In this document: positions 22,980 to 34,767 of the stretch, in pieces
Layout of the letters: each line of letters begins with the position of its first letter
How positions within the stretch are numbered: position 1 is the stretch's first letter
NCBI RefSeq assembly: GCF_001704415.2
Contig: NC_030827.1
Location: 44,148,271 to 44,212,270 of the forward strand
DNA length: 64,000 bases
DNA from: Capra hircus
Lineage: Eukaryota; Chordata; Mammalia; Artiodactyla; Bovidae
Direction: 5' to 3'
Notes under the pieces: model-generated
What the model saw: the letters and a program-made list of their open reading frames with translations, nothing else
What the model was told of the DNA's origin: nothing
Databases searched by the model: none
Made by a program: the position numbers and the translations under genes

Positions 22980-23800
22980 AATCTCTAGTTCAGTTCAGTT
23001 GCTCAGTCATGTCTGAATCTTTGCTGCCCCATGGACTGCAACAACCTAGTCTTCCCTGTCCCTCACCAACTCCTGGAGCTTGTCAAAGTCATACACATCA
23101 AGTCAGTGATGCCATCCAACCATCTCATCCTCTGTTGTCCCCTTCTCCTCCTGCCTTCAATCTTTCCCAGCATTAGGGTGTTTTCAAATGAGTCAGTTTG
23201 CCAAAGTATTGAAGTTTCAGCTTCAGCGTCAGTTCTTCCAACGAATATTCAGGACTGATTTCCTTTAGGATTGACTGGTTTGACCTCCTTGAAGTTCAAA
23301 GGACTCTCAAGAGTCTTTTCCAACAACACAGTTCAAAAGCAACAATTCTTTGGTGCTCCGCTTTCTTTATAGTTCAACTGTCACATCCATACATGACTAC
23401 TGGAAAAACCATAGCTTTGACTAGATGGATCTTTGTTGGCAAATAATGTCTCTGCTTTTTAATACGCTGTCTGGGTTAGTCATAACTTTTCTTTCAAGGA
23501 GCAAGCATCTTTTAATTTCATGGTTGCAGTCACCATCTGCAGTGATTTTGGAGGCCAGAAATTAAGGTCTGCTACCATTTCCCTTGTTTCTCCATCTATT
23601 TGCCATGGATTAATGGGACTGAATACCATGATCTTGGTTTTCTAAATGTTGAGATTTAATCCAACTTTTTCACTCTGCACTTTCACTTTCATCGAGAGGC
23701 TCTTTAGTTCTTCTTTGCTTTCTGCCATAAGGGTGGTGTCATCTGTGTATCTGAAGGTATTGATATTTCTCCCAGCAATCTTGATCCCGGCAATCTCTAG
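22980..23800 (-). mobile_element. 5'-truncated BovB, minus strand, 9-bp TSD
   Basis: It starts on the plus strand with the inverted BovB 3' end (gttcagttcagttgctcagt) and runs to the RT palm near 23790. The word aatctctag lies at 22980-22988 and 23792-23800, giving the element 22989-23791. The RT box reads YTDD on the minus strand (near 23735-23750), so the Asp pair is kept, but the frame is broken. Confidence 0.9.
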
Positions 23801-25242
23801 CCCACTAGCAACTACAGTAACAAGGTTGGAAGCACAAATTTCACATGTTACTCAGAGGAGTGATGGTGCGATCAGCTACTACTTCAGACTTTACTTCCCT
23901 AGCTCATTTTTTAAAAACTATTGTCGTCGCAGAACTATGTGATGGCCAACAGTTAAAAGTTTATAACTCGTCTTGAAGATAGTCAAACGTTTCAGGGTGT
24001 CTTGATAATATCTTGGTTGTGTTTTAAGGTCATGTTCTATTTATCTGTCAGTTTCTAGACAAGACAGTATACAATAGGACCAGAGTATCTCATGGACATA
24101 TGCCACTTTTCTATATCTCATGTACCCTTAGTCTGAGGTAATATTATGCAGAATGTCATGATATTAGTTGGAGGCTTTCCGAGTCCTCAGCTGGAAGTAT
24201 TGTCTAAGGCTCTGGTGAGTCTCTGATGCTATCAGGGCCAATATACTGGAGTACAAGCCCCATATATTGCTTCCATGTTTCATTTATTTGAATTGTTAAT
24301 TGTGCATCCACTGGGGTGGCTGAAGACAGCAAATGGCCGACCTCCACTGAAGAAGACAGTCCATATGCTTGTTTTGTTTAGTAGCCCATCTGACTCTAGT
24401 TAATGCTCTTCAGAACAATAACTTATACTCCCCAGACCTTTCTCATACCTATCCCAAACACTATTTCCTTTTTACAATGGGTTAGTATTATTTTTAATCA
24501 ATCTCATTACTTGGGTCTGATTACACAGTTCCTAAAGGCATATCTGGTTGTATAGTATTTTCAGCCATACTGCCAAGTCTTTGGTTTTAAACTATGGCTT
24601 TGTGGCAGTCTCAAAGCTGCTTCACAGATAGTGAATAATCATAGATTGTAGATTATATAGTATTACTCCAGAACCCTATGTAGCTAGAGCTGTCACTAAA
24701 ACTCTATTAAGATTATGAGAGACTCTATACCCTCTAAATGTTTTACAGATAAAATGTTTTAATCTACCTTAGATACCTCCAACACCATGGGATCTAATGA
24801 CTTAAGTGATCAAACAGAGAGGGTCATGTTAACATGCTGCACATTCCTTTGTTCTGGCTCCCTTTAAAACTGAGAAGTAAACAAATCACTTGCTGAATGA
24901 GTTCAATATGCATCCCAAAATTTGCTATGAGCTCTCTTCAAAACTTAAAAAGCCTACTAAGTGCTGTTTTTTGTAGATAATACAAAGCATAATGACTTTA
25001 CCTTGAATGTTTCAGCATGCCCCAGACCAATAAACCTCTCCCCCAAATAATGCAAAATGATAGCCCTTTGAATCTTTGTAATATTATTTCCCATCTTCTC
25101 ACGCACATGTCCTCACACGAGGATGCCGAGATTACTTGTCACTCTTGGCTTACCAGATCTCATTCTTTCATATTGTCAGTAGAGTGCACTAACGTGTGGG
25201 ATATGTATAATGAAGGCCTACTTCATTATACACTAAACCACT
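23801..25242. other. Unique sequence, no gene seen
   Basis: Mixed-composition sequence without a recognised repeat. The frame beginning at 25017 runs on into a SINE and is not supported as a gene. Confidence 0.45.
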
Positions 25243-25449
25243 ATGGTAGTTTAGTTGCTAAGTCATTTCTGACTCTTGTGACCTCATGGACTGTAGCCTA
25301 CCAGGCTCCCCTGTCCAGGGGATTCTCCAGGCAAGAATACTGGAGTGTGTTGCCATTCCCTTCTCCAGGGGATCCTCCTGACCCAGCAATCAAACCTGGG
25401 TATCCTGCATTGCAGGCAGATTATTTACTGACTGAGCTACGAGTAAAGC
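25243..25449 (-). mobile_element. Bov-tA SINE, minus strand
   Basis: Reverse complement of a near-full Bov-tA: the tail side (tagttgctaagtcatttctg) comes first and the tRNA-like head last (ttactgactgagctac). It contributes the central part of a spurious 195-codon frame on the plus strand. Confidence 0.9.
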
Positions 25450-27204
25450 CTATTTGTACTATAGAGAGTGAATATGTCCATGGGGGAACTATCAAAGATA
25501 AGCTACTGTCCATGTCAGATGAATGTGAAATACTCCTGCTTCTTCTACTCAATAGGAATTGGAAGGAATGCATTTGCATATCGATAACAATGTGCCATGT
25601 GTGAGAAGTTGTGCTGAACATTTCTAATCATACTACCTGCAGCAGAAAGCAAACCTTGTGCCTAAGGTTTGACTGCTCTTATGGTAACCAGACAACACCA
25701 TGATTCATCTAATAGCATTCCCTACATCTCATATGTACTGATATTTATGAAGCTGGTTGATACCTTTCTAGCAGTATCATGATTCATATCGCTTATAAAG
25801 TCTTAGGAACTGAAGTACTTCAGCAAGCCAGGGATTTTCAGTACCCTACTTAACTATCAGTAATGCAGTCTCCACTATCATCTGGTCAGCAAGTGATTGG
25901 ATTTTCCCTAACTCCATCCTCAGGGTTTACTTCTAAGACCTCTTTTTTTTCAACTCACTTCATTTGAGTTCTCCTGCAAGGAGGCCTGAGTATTGTTTCT
26001 TTATAAAGTGATACAGTAAAACATTGGTAGGGGAGTAGGAAACAACAACAGGAAGAGGAAAAAGTGGAGAAATAAAGTATGCATTGTCAAGCCAGGTACA
26101 ATCAAGTACTCTAGAAGCTCAGCTTCTCTGGGGGTAGTCTGAGTAAAATTAACATATGCCTTGGTTCTCCCAACCAGGGAACAAGAATTATGTGGTATTT
26201 ATTTATATACCAAATCACTAATATCACTGGATGAGGGTCTCCTCTGGGGCACTTGCACTTTGTCTGGTTTGCCCTGAATTTGGACCAGTGGACTTCTTGG
26301 GCCAGGGGAAAAAAAATAAAAATAAATAAATAAAGCATCTTCAGACAAAGATCACAGGTATTTTCAACATACTGCCTTTATTCTGTAAAGCATGGACCTG
26401 ATACTAATAGTTTATACCAGTACTAGAGATTCTAGAAATTTGTTCCGGGATAGTACACAGATTAATCAGGTTTAGGGTTTGCTAGAAATAAAATAATTGA
26501 CTAACCTGTATCACAAAAGGAAATGAAGGCAAGAAAGAATTTTAAAATCAGGAGAAGAAGACAACACATGACTAGATGCTATGATATGAATAAAAAGACA
26601 GGTACAATAGGAGGAACCAAATGTTATAAAAAGAAGATTATTGTCACCCTCAAAGTCACATAGAAAAAATTAAATTTTTATTTTATTTATTTTAGATCAA
26701 CATTCCAGAAAGCTCAATTAAATCCAGGAAGGGCAGTGGTCAGATTTGGATTAATAGATACAAATCTATCATAGAAATGTATGAAATTACCTAAGAAGAG
26801 CTAAGTGTATCAAATGGCACATGGCTATTCTTTGACTCTAAATACCCTGGTAAGAGACGATGTTATCATTCTTCCTTAGCTGTTCCATCAAATATCTCTT
26901 CTCTTCTTACATATTTCCAGTGAAAGGGAAAAAGTGACCTACACATCACTGTAAGAATTTGATGCATATCCCCATGGCAAAACCTATATAAAAGTAGACT
27001 ATATGAAATTGAAGACATTGAATGTTCAGGTGAGTTTAAAAAGCTCATATAGGCCATTACAGATGACATGGGCGTGGCATAGTAAACAACATTTAATGTT
27101 ACAGATTTAGTGAGTGCAGTGAATGCCATTAGGGAGGGAAAGAGAACTCTGGACCCAGAAAAGCATAGATTGGGTAAAACAATAGCTGTTTGTTTAGTGC
27201 CAAT
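25450..27204. other. Unique sequence with an A-rich run
   Basis: No recognised gene. An A/TAAA-rich run lies at 26308-26335. Part of 26690-27190 may be an old repeat that also flanks the BovB on the far side, but I cannot name it. Confidence 0.45.
26308..26335. repeat. A-rich (TAAA)n simple repeat
   Basis: A8 followed by aaat/taaa units. Confidence 0.85.
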
Positions 27205-27290
27205 GAGCAGAAGATATTAAGAAGAGGTGGCAAGAATATACAGAAGAACTGTACAAAAAAGATCTTCACGACCTGGATAATCAAGATGGT

Positions 27291-28106
27291 GTGATCACTC
27301 ATCTAGAGCCAGACATCCTGGAATGTGAAGTCAAGTGGGCCTTAGAAAACATCACTAGGAACAAAGCTAGTGGAGGTGATGGAATTCCAGTGGAGCTGTT
27401 TCAAATCCTGAAAGATGATGCTGTGAAAGTGCTGCACTCAATATGCCAGCAAATTTGGAAAACTCAGCAGTGGCCACAGGACTGGAAAAGGTCCGTTTTC
27501 ATTCCAATCCCAAAGAAAGGCAATGCCAAAGAATGCTCAAACTACTGCACAATTGCACTCATCTCACAGACTAGTAAAGTAATGCTCAAAATTCTCCAAG
27601 CCAGGCTTCAGCAATATGTGAACCGTGAACTTCCGGATGTTCAAGCTGGTTTTAGAAAAGGCAGAGGAACCAGAGATCAACTTGCCAACATCCAATGGAT
27701 CATGGAAAAAGCAAGAGAGTTCCAGAGAAACATCTATTTCTGCTTTATTGACTATGCCAAAGCTTTTGACTGTGTAGATCACAATAAACTGTGGACAATT
27801 TTGAGAGAGATAGGAATACCAGACCACCTGACCTGCCTCTTGAGAAATCTGTATGCAGGTCAGGAAGCAACAGTTAGAACTGGACATGGAACAACAGACT
27901 GGTTCCAAATAGGAAAAGGAGTATGTCAAGGCTGTATATTTTCCCCCTGCTTATTTAACTTATATGCAGAGTATATCATGAGAAATGCTGGACTGGAAGA
28001 AACACAGCTGGAATCAGGATTGCCAGGAGAAATATCAATAACTTCAGATATGCAAATGACACCACCCTTATGGCAGAAAGTGAAGAGGAACTCAAAAGCC
28101 TCTTGA
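27291..28106 (+). pseudogene. BovB RT domain, 271-codon open frame
   Basis: Residues about 1-240 are BovB RT. The fingers appear as NKASGGDGIPVELFQ and RSVFIPIPKKGNAKECSNY, motif A as FIDYAKAFDCVDH (near residue 160), and the GVCQGCIFSP motif near residue 210. The catalytic YADD box is not in this frame, because a frameshift near 28015 moves it away. In the other frame the box reads YAND, so the second box aspartate is also lost by substitution. The first ATG is internal to the ancestral ORF. The protein, if made, would be inactive. Confidence 0.9.
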
Positions 28107-28202
28107 TGACAGTGAAAGAGGAGAGTGAAAAAGTTGGCTTAAAGCTCAACATTCAGAAAACGAAGATCATGGCATCCGGTCCCATCACTTCATGGGAAAG
28201 AG

Positions 28203-28820
28203 ATGGGGAAACAGTGGAAACAGTGTCAGACTTTATTTTTGGAGGGCTCCATAATCACTGCAGATGGTGACTGCAGCCATGAAATTAAAAGACGCTTACT
28301 CCTTGGAAGAAAAGTTATGACCAACCTAGATAGCATATTCAAAAGCAGAGACATTACTTTGCCGACTAAGGTCTGTCTAGTCAAGGCTATTTTTTTTCCT
28401 GTGGTCATGTATGGATGTGAGAGTTGGACGGTAAAGAAAGCTGAGTGCCGAAGAACTGATGCTTTTGAACTGTGGTGTTGGAGAAGAGTCTTGAGAGTCC
28501 CCTGGACTGCAAGGAGATCCAACCAGCCCACTCTGAGGGAGATCAGCCCTGGGATTTCTTTGGAAGGACTGATGCTGAAGCTGAAACTCCAGTACTTTGG
28601 CCACCTCATGCAAAGAGTTGATTCATTGGAAAATACTCTGATGCTGGGAGGGATTGGGGGCAGGAGGAGAAGGGGACGACAGAGGATGAGATGGCTAGAT
28701 GGCATCACTGACTCGATGGATGTGAGTCTGAGTGAACTCCGGGTGTTGGTGATGGACAGGGAGTCCTGGCTTGCTGCGATTCATGGGATCACAAAGAGTT
28801 GGACACAACTGAGAGACTGA
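28203..28820 (+). pseudogene. BovB C-terminal domain, 205-codon open frame
   Basis: Open across almost the entire BovB C-terminal region: the SHEIKRRLLLGRKVMTNLDS stretch, YGCESWTVKKAE, RVPWTARRSNQPTLRE, and the Arg-rich GGRRRRGRQRMRWLDG box, ending in the RESWLAAIHGITKSW stretch. The Arg-rich box is a typical BovB feature, probably for nucleic-acid contact (inference). The first 20 or so residues are frameshifted. Confidence 0.88.
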
Positions 28821-28838
28821 ACTGAACTGAACTGATTG

Positions 28839-29574
28839 AGGACAAGAGCTTCTATAGGCTGTCTGGGGTCAGAATGCAAATAGTTTTGAAAATCTGAGTG
28901 GTTTAAATTTTGTTCTGTAGGAAATGAGTAGCCACTGATGGTTTTTAAACACAGGAGTGCCATGGATAGAAGTACAAGGGATGTTTAGGTTTAAGAGAAA
29001 GGAGAGAGAAGATGCAATGAGATTATGTAACTCCAAGATTATTTAGCAGTAGAATAAACTGAGGAGAAGCAGTCAGAATGAGATAAGGTAGAGTATTTTG
29101 GAATAACTGATTTGAACTTGTTTTTGCATTATGGTTTTTAAAATTATAGAATAAAGCTAACAAGGAACATTATTAAGAATGTTAGCCCATCTCTAGTTTA
29201 TATGCCATCTCTGGCCTATGAAGATGGGATGATGAATGGTGGGGGTTGGCAGAGTAACTGAAAATTCCTTTCCCTCAAATCCATCCCTGTACTCTACCTC
29301 TGAAAATTCCCAAGCTTGGTCATCATCTCTGCTTTTTAGTCGGAAAATAAAAGAGATATTTTTAGATATGTATGAAGAGAATATTTTAAATAGAATGTTT
29401 TTATTTCCCATGAATATTTTCCTCAGTCCAAGCGTATTTCAATGCAGTTACCTCAAAAAGAAGGATAAGAAGATTACAAAAAAGAGTAAGTGACTAACTA
29501 GAGTTAAACTACTAAAGGAAAGAAAATTTTAATTTAGAAAGTGCTCTTTGTAAGACTCTTTAATACAGCCTTTT
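28839..29574. other. Unique or old-repeat sequence
   Basis: A phrase near 28920-28990 (gccactgatggtttttaaac) resembles an ancient mammalian repeat also hinted at 36400-37180. I cannot assign a family. No coding frame is supported. Confidence 0.4.
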
Positions 29575-30637
29575 AAAAAGCCTTTGACTGTGTGGATCAC
29601 AATAAACTGTGTAAAATTCTTAAAGAGATGGGAATATCAGATCACCTTACCCATTTCCTGAGAAACCCATATGCAGGTCAAGAAGCAACAGTTAGAACTG
29701 GAAATAGAACAATGAACTAGTGCAAAATTAGGAAAGGAGTATGTTAAGGCTGTATAGTGTCACCCTGCTTATTTAACTTATATGCAGAGTGCATCATGCA
29801 GAATGCCAAGCTGGATGACTCACAAGATGGAATAAAAATTTCTGGGAGAAATATCACCAACCTCAGATATGCAGATTATACCACTCTAGTGGCAGAAAGC
29901 GAAGAGGAACTTAAGAGCCTCTTGATGAAGGTTAAAGAGGAGACTGAAAAAGTTAGTTTAAAAAAAAATCCAAAAAAAAATTAAGATCATAGCATCAGCC
30001 CCACCACTTCATGGCAACTGGATGGGGAAAGATGGAAACAGTGTCAGATCTCATTTTCTTGGGCTCCAAAAACACTGTGGACAATGATTGCAGCCATGAA
30101 ATTAAAAGACACTTGTTCCTTGAAAAGAAAGATATGACAAACCGAAATAGCATATTAAAAGGCAGAGACATCACTTTGCCAACAAAGGTCTGGTATAGTC
30201 AAACCTGTGGTTTTTCCAGGAGCCATGTACAGATGTGAGAAGGAGATCATAAAGAAGGCTAAATGCCAAAGAACCGATGCTTTTAAACTGTGGTGTTAGA
30301 GAAGACTCTTGAGAGTCCTTTGAACAGCAAGGCAATCAAACCAGTCAATCCTAAAGGAAACCAATCCAGAGTATTCATTTGAAAGACTGGTGATGAAACT
30401 AAAGTTCCAGTACTTTGACCACCTAATGCAAAGAGCCAACCCACAGATGCTGGGAACGTGGATGGCAGGAGAATAAGGGGGCAACAGAGGATAAAATGGT
30501 TGGATGGCATCACTGAGTCAATGGACATGAGTTTTAGCAAATTCCAGGAGATAGTAAAGGACAGGGAAGCCTGGCATGCTATTGTCAGTCCATGGGTTGC
30601 AAAGAGCAGGACACAACTTAACAACTGAACAACAAGA
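29575..30637 (+). mobile_element. 5'-truncated BovB, degraded
   Basis: Sense BovB from motif A of RT (aagcctttgactgtgtggat) to the 3' end (caacaagagta). The RT box reads YADY near 29870. Frames are broken at several points, including an A-rich slip near 29952-29980. Confidence 0.92.
29757..29984 (+). pseudogene. BovB RT palm fragment (75 codons)
   Basis: Covers the LFNLYAECIMQNAK stretch and the RT box, which reads YADYTTL instead of YADD. It ends in a run of lysines caused by an A-rich slip. Confidence 0.8.
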
Positions 30638-30749
30638 GTAATGTCAGCATCATGACAATGTGAGGTGTTTCCTTTGTCTCTTCCCTTCAATCTATCAACA
30701 GTAACATTTCTATAACTCAAAGGTGTGTCAGTCCAACACACTGGACAGC

Positions 30750-31185
30750 AGATAATTCCTCACATTGATAAGTCTAAAAAGTGAGTGGAATAAAAGAGGC
30801 GGCAACTTGAAGGAAACAACAGATATGGTACTTGCAATCTTGGACCCCCAGTTGCAGCAGATCAGCCTACAGCTCCAGAGAACCAGAAAATATGGATGTG
30901 AGCATATAAGAATGCAGAGGTGTTTATGGTCACAGGGAACCAGATGGCAGTAGAACTTGAAATCTTATCTAGGAGTTGTGACCTGACAACCCTGGTCACA
31001 GCAGAGACACCCTTATCCTGGCTTATCCTCTGGGTCCCCCTTTTCCTGCAGTGTTGGAGCCTGTGATCCAAGAGACTCTGAACGCAAAGTGTCCAACATG
31101 CTGGCGCCCCAGGTGGCAACACTAGCAGTAGCAGGATATTATGATTTCAGAAGTGTAAGCACTGACAAGGATTCCAGATAACACC
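30750..31185 (+). mobile_element. Possible L1 5' region (old), tentative
   Basis: GC-richer text (ccccagttgcagcagatcag, gtccaacatgctggcgcccc) precedes an L1 ORF1-like region in the same orientation and may be its 5' UTR. It is interrupted by a short SINE. The call rests on position and composition. Confidence 0.35.
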
Positions 31186-31292
31186 TCTGACAAAGGTGCT
31201 GTGCTAGGTGCTCAGTCGAGTCTGACTCTTTGTGACCCCATGGACTGTAGCCCGCCAGGTTCCTCTGTTCATGAGGATTTTCTGACAAAGGT
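31186..31292 (-). mobile_element. Very short SINE insertion with 12-bp TSD
   Basis: Eighty-three bases (31198-31280) of the inverted 3' part of a Bov-tA/Bov-A type SINE lie between two exact copies of tctgacaaaggt (31186-31197 and 31281-31292). This is a complete, extremely 5'-truncated insertion. Confidence 0.9.
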
Positions 31293-31399
31293 AGGTGAGG
31301 GTAAAACTATCCATTCTGAAATATGGCCAGAGGCAGCTCAGCTAAGAGAAACTTAAAATTTGTGCTATACTGTTACTTACTGAAAAACAAAAGAAAAAC

Positions 31400-32985
31400 C
31401 TCTAATAATTCAGTAATAGCATGATGGACTTTTAGGATTAAAAAAAAAAAAAAAGATTTTATCTTAAGACGAAAGGTGCTTGTTACTTCAAATGTGCCAG
31501 CAGAGAAATAACTCATGCATGAAAAGCCACAATAAGAAGGTACAAATTATGATTCTCCAGTAACCAACAAATTTGTGGAATACTATGACCTAACTGACAG
31601 AGAATTCAAGGTAATTGTCATAATGAAACTGAAAAAGCTATAAGAAAACTCAGAAAGGCAGTTCATTGAGCTCAGAAATAAAATTAATCAGCAGAAGAAA
31701 CACTCTACTACAGGTATTAAAATTCTAAAAAAAATCAAATTCTGAAGCCAAAACTTCAAAGAGATGAAGAATGCATTAAAAGCAAGGGAAATAGAACAGA
31801 TCACATGGAAGAGAGAATTAGTGTGCTAGATGATGGGAATTTTGAAATGATACAGGTAGAGGAGAAGGGAGAATTTCAGTGAAAAATTTCTTTGGAAACT
31901 ATCCAATTCTATTAGAAGAGCAATATTAAAATAATGAAGATGCAGAGGGAAAAGAGAGGGAGAAGAGAACATAGAGTACGTTTAAGGAAATAGGAGCTGA
32001 GAATGTCCCAAACGTGGTGTGGAAACTAGGTATACAAGGCCATGAGGCTAAGAGAACTCCTAACTACCTCCATTCAAACCTTCTCTGAGACACATTATAT
32101 CTAAACTGTAAAAGTCAGTGACAAAGAATTTTAAAGACATCCAGGGAAAAGAAGGATGGTAACCTACAGATATACCCCCATTTGGCTAGCAGCAAATTTC
32201 GTAGCAAAAATTATACATGCAAGGAGAGCTCAGATGACATTCAAAATCCTGGAAGATAAAACCTTTCACCTAAGAATACTCTATTCAGCAAAGCTTTCAT
32301 TCATATATGAAGGAGAAATAAAGGGTTTTCCAGACAAACAAAAGCTTAGGAATTCCATGAACACTGGGCCTGGCTTACAAGAAATGTTGGAAGGAGTGCT
32401 TCTACCTGGAACAAAAAAGGCAAATGTAAAGAAAAATTTGAGTAAGCTACTAGAATCAGAAAACTGCAACTCTATATCAGACTAGGTTGTTAAATAATTA
32501 TATCATAAAGGTCAAGGGAAATAAAAGTAGTAAAATAACTAACCACTTCAAATTAGTAAAGAATTCTCAATGTTAAAAGGCATAATTTGGTAATTTGATA
32601 AAACTAAAAGGAAAGAGAAAAACATGGGACTTGTATAGACAAATGAAGATGGTATCATCAGAAAATGACTATTTTATCTATGAGATGTTTTACACAAACC
32701 TCGTGGTAACCCCAAAACACAAATCTAAGAGAAGAGGCATGATACATAAAAGGAAACTGAGAAAATCATACAAAACTATCAAACTAAAAAAATCACAGAA
32801 AAACACAAGGAAAAAGGAATAATACAGATATAGAGAAACCAGAAAACAGAAGATAAAATGAAGTACTAAGACCTCATCTATTAATAATCACCCTAAATAT
32901 AAATGGGTTGAATTAGTCAATCAAAAGACACAGAGTGACTGAATGAATTAAAAAAAAAATAAAAGACCCAACTATATAGTACATA
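31400..32985 (+). mobile_element. Old L1 or HAL1-like element, ORF1 side
   Basis: The text resembles an old L1 ORF1 (actgacagagaattcaaggt, gaactgaaaaagctataaga; later ggttttccagacaaacaaaa and cttacaagaaatgttggaag). It reaches the start of ORF2 near 32895-32960 (aatataaatgggttgaatta). HAL1, a half-L1 lacking RT, is an alternative. Short frames such as 32156-32485 preserve pieces such as GFPDKQKLRNSMNTGPGLQEM. Confidence 0.6.
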
Positions 32986-34018
32986 AGCAGTACACTAACA
33001 CTGACCTTAGAAATATCATTCTGAGTATGTCTTCTCTGGGAAGGGAAACGAAAGCAAAAATAAATAAATGTGGCTACAAGCTGGATTTTCATAGCAAAGA
33101 AAACCATCAACCTAATTAAAACATATTTTGGAAAAGATATCTGCAAATCATAACTGAAAGCGGTTAACATCTTAAATATATAACTAACTCATACAAAAAA
33201 AATAATAATGGGGACAAAAGCTGAATAATTTTTCCAAAGAAGACATATGGATAGCCAACCATACAGATGGTTGAACATCACTATTAGGGAAATTGAAATC
33301 ACAGCCACAATGAATGATCACTTTACCCCTTTTAGACTGCCTGTTAGAAAGCAAGGCAAGAAATGAAAAGGGTTAGAGAGGATGGAAAAAAGTGAATCCT
33401 CATACACTTCTGGTGGGAATATAAGCTTGTGCAGCAACAGTGGAAAACACTGTGGAGTTTCCTCACTAAATTAAGAATAGAACTACCATATCATCCAGCT
33501 ATTTCACTTCTGAGCATTTATCCAAAGAAAACAAGAACACAAGTCTGAGAAAATATATGCACTCCTATGTTCACTGCAGCACTATTTACAATAGCCAAGA
33601 TGTGGAAAAAAAATCTAAGTACCCACAGACAGATAAATGGATAAAATAGATATACACAATGTAACACCACTTAGTCATAAAAAAAAGAAACTTGTCATTG
33701 TGACAACGTGGATGGGGCTCAGGCTGAATGAAATGTCAGATGAAGAAAGGCAAATATCATAGGATTTCACACACAGGTGAATTTTTTTTTTTTAATATTA
33801 ACGAATCAAAATAAAAACAGATACAGAGAAAAAAGAAGTGATTACTGGAGGGAAAGAGGGTGGGGGAAAGGTGAAAAGGATAAAGGGGGTCAACTGTATG
33901 GGGAGAGATGGAGACAAAGTCTTTGGTGGTGAGCACATTGAACTTTATACAGAAGTCAAGATATAATATGATACACATGAAATGTATAATGTTATAAATA
34001 AAAAGTCTGAAAACAAAA
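32986..34018 (+). mobile_element. Old L1 3' part (ORF2 end and 3' UTR)
   Basis: The text jumps from early ORF2 to the ORF2 C-terminal region near 32990 and runs to an old type of 3' UTR ending ttataaataaaaagtctg. The central ORF2 with RT is missing. Together with 31400-32985 this is an internally deleted old L1. It contains an A-rich run at 33781-33795. Confidence 0.65.
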
Positions 34019-34235
34019 ATAAATTAATGCTTTTGAAAATGTCAGACTGCTGTTATTGAGTATTTAGGCACATGATTAAGTCAATTAGTCAGTCAACTCA
34101 TGGACTAGGCCATGAGTATGCAGTAAGCTATTTTATCTGAGAATGATATTTTTACCCATTTATTATAACAATAATCACACATACAATTTCAATATCCTAA
34201 TGATTCTAATTTATGTATAAATGTAATGTTCCATG

Positions 34236-34456
34236 TGTGGGCTACGTTGCTTTAGTTGTGTTTGACTGTATGCCATCCTATGGACCAGAGCTCACCAGGC
34301 TCCTCTGTCCATGCAATTCTTCAGGCAAGAATACTGGGATGGGTTGCTATGCTTTCCTCCAGGGGATCCTCCTGAGACAGGGATTGAAGCTGCATCTCTT
34401 TCCTCTCCTGCTTTGGCAGGTGGGTTCTTTACCACTAGTGAAATCTGGGAAGCCCC
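34236..34456 (-). mobile_element. Bov-tA SINE, minus strand
   Basis: Full-length reverse-complement Bov-tA, from the tail side (gctttagttgtgtttgactg) to the head (ctttaccactagtgaaatc, gggaagcccc). Diverged at several positions. Confidence 0.88.
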
Positions 34457-34504
34457 ATGATATTATATATATGTACTATACAATATACTATATATTATAC
34501 TACT
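34457..34504. repeat. AT-rich imperfect repeat
   Basis: Repeated atatta/tactata words between two elements. A related string recurs at 34717-34733 and may be a diverged duplication flanking the BovB tail. Confidence 0.6.
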
Positions 34505-34713
34505 ATTGTTCAGTTGCTCAGTAGAGTCTGATTCTTTGAGATCCCATGGACTACAGCATACCAGACTTCCCTGTTCTTCACTATCCCCTGGAGTTTGCTC
34601 AAACTCATGTCCATTGAGTTGGTGATGCCTTCCAACCATCTCATCCTCTATCGTCCCCTTCTTCTCCTGCCTTCAATCTTTCTCAGCATCAGGGTCTTTT
34701 CCTATGAGTTGGA
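34505..34713 (-). mobile_element. BovB 3' tail, minus strand
   Basis: Reverse complement of the last 200 or so bases of BovB (tgttcagttgctcagtagag to ctcagcatcagggtcttttc). Short TA-rich words on both sides may be a decayed target-site duplication. Confidence 0.88.
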
Positions 34714-34767
34714 GCACTATATATACTATACTAATTGCTTTGATTTGTGATCAAATATAATCCCATG

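Larger units (their letters stand above)
27205..28838 (+). mobile_element. BovB, 5'-truncated, with long open RT frame
   Basis: Sense BovB from the linker before RT (gcagaagatattaagaag) through RT and the C-terminal domain to the 3' end (gagactgaactgaactgaac). It is the best-preserved RT coding region in the window. The endonuclease is absent. Two frames (27291-28106 and 28203-28820) are joined by frameshifts near 28010-28060 and 28240. No target-site duplication was found. Confidence 0.95.

Noticed and set aside
25017..25604. 195-codon open frame on the plus strand
   Set aside because: Its middle is an inverted Bov-tA SINE, the rest has no recognisable domain, and no promoter or splice context supports a gene.
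28226..28708. Minus-strand frame of 160 codons
   Set aside because: It is the shadow of the BovB C-terminal coding region on the opposite strand.
30283..30741. 152-codon minus-strand frame
   Set aside because: It is antisense of a degraded plus-strand BovB plus flanking sequence; no product can be recognised.
32156..32822. Lys-rich frames (109 and 75 codons) as novel small proteins
   Set aside because: They lie in the old L1/HAL1-like region and preserve pieces of its ORF1-like text in broken frames.
34505..34733. TA-rich flanks of the BovB tail as a firm target-site duplication
   Set aside because: The words match only with indels, in a TA-rich context where chance matches are common.
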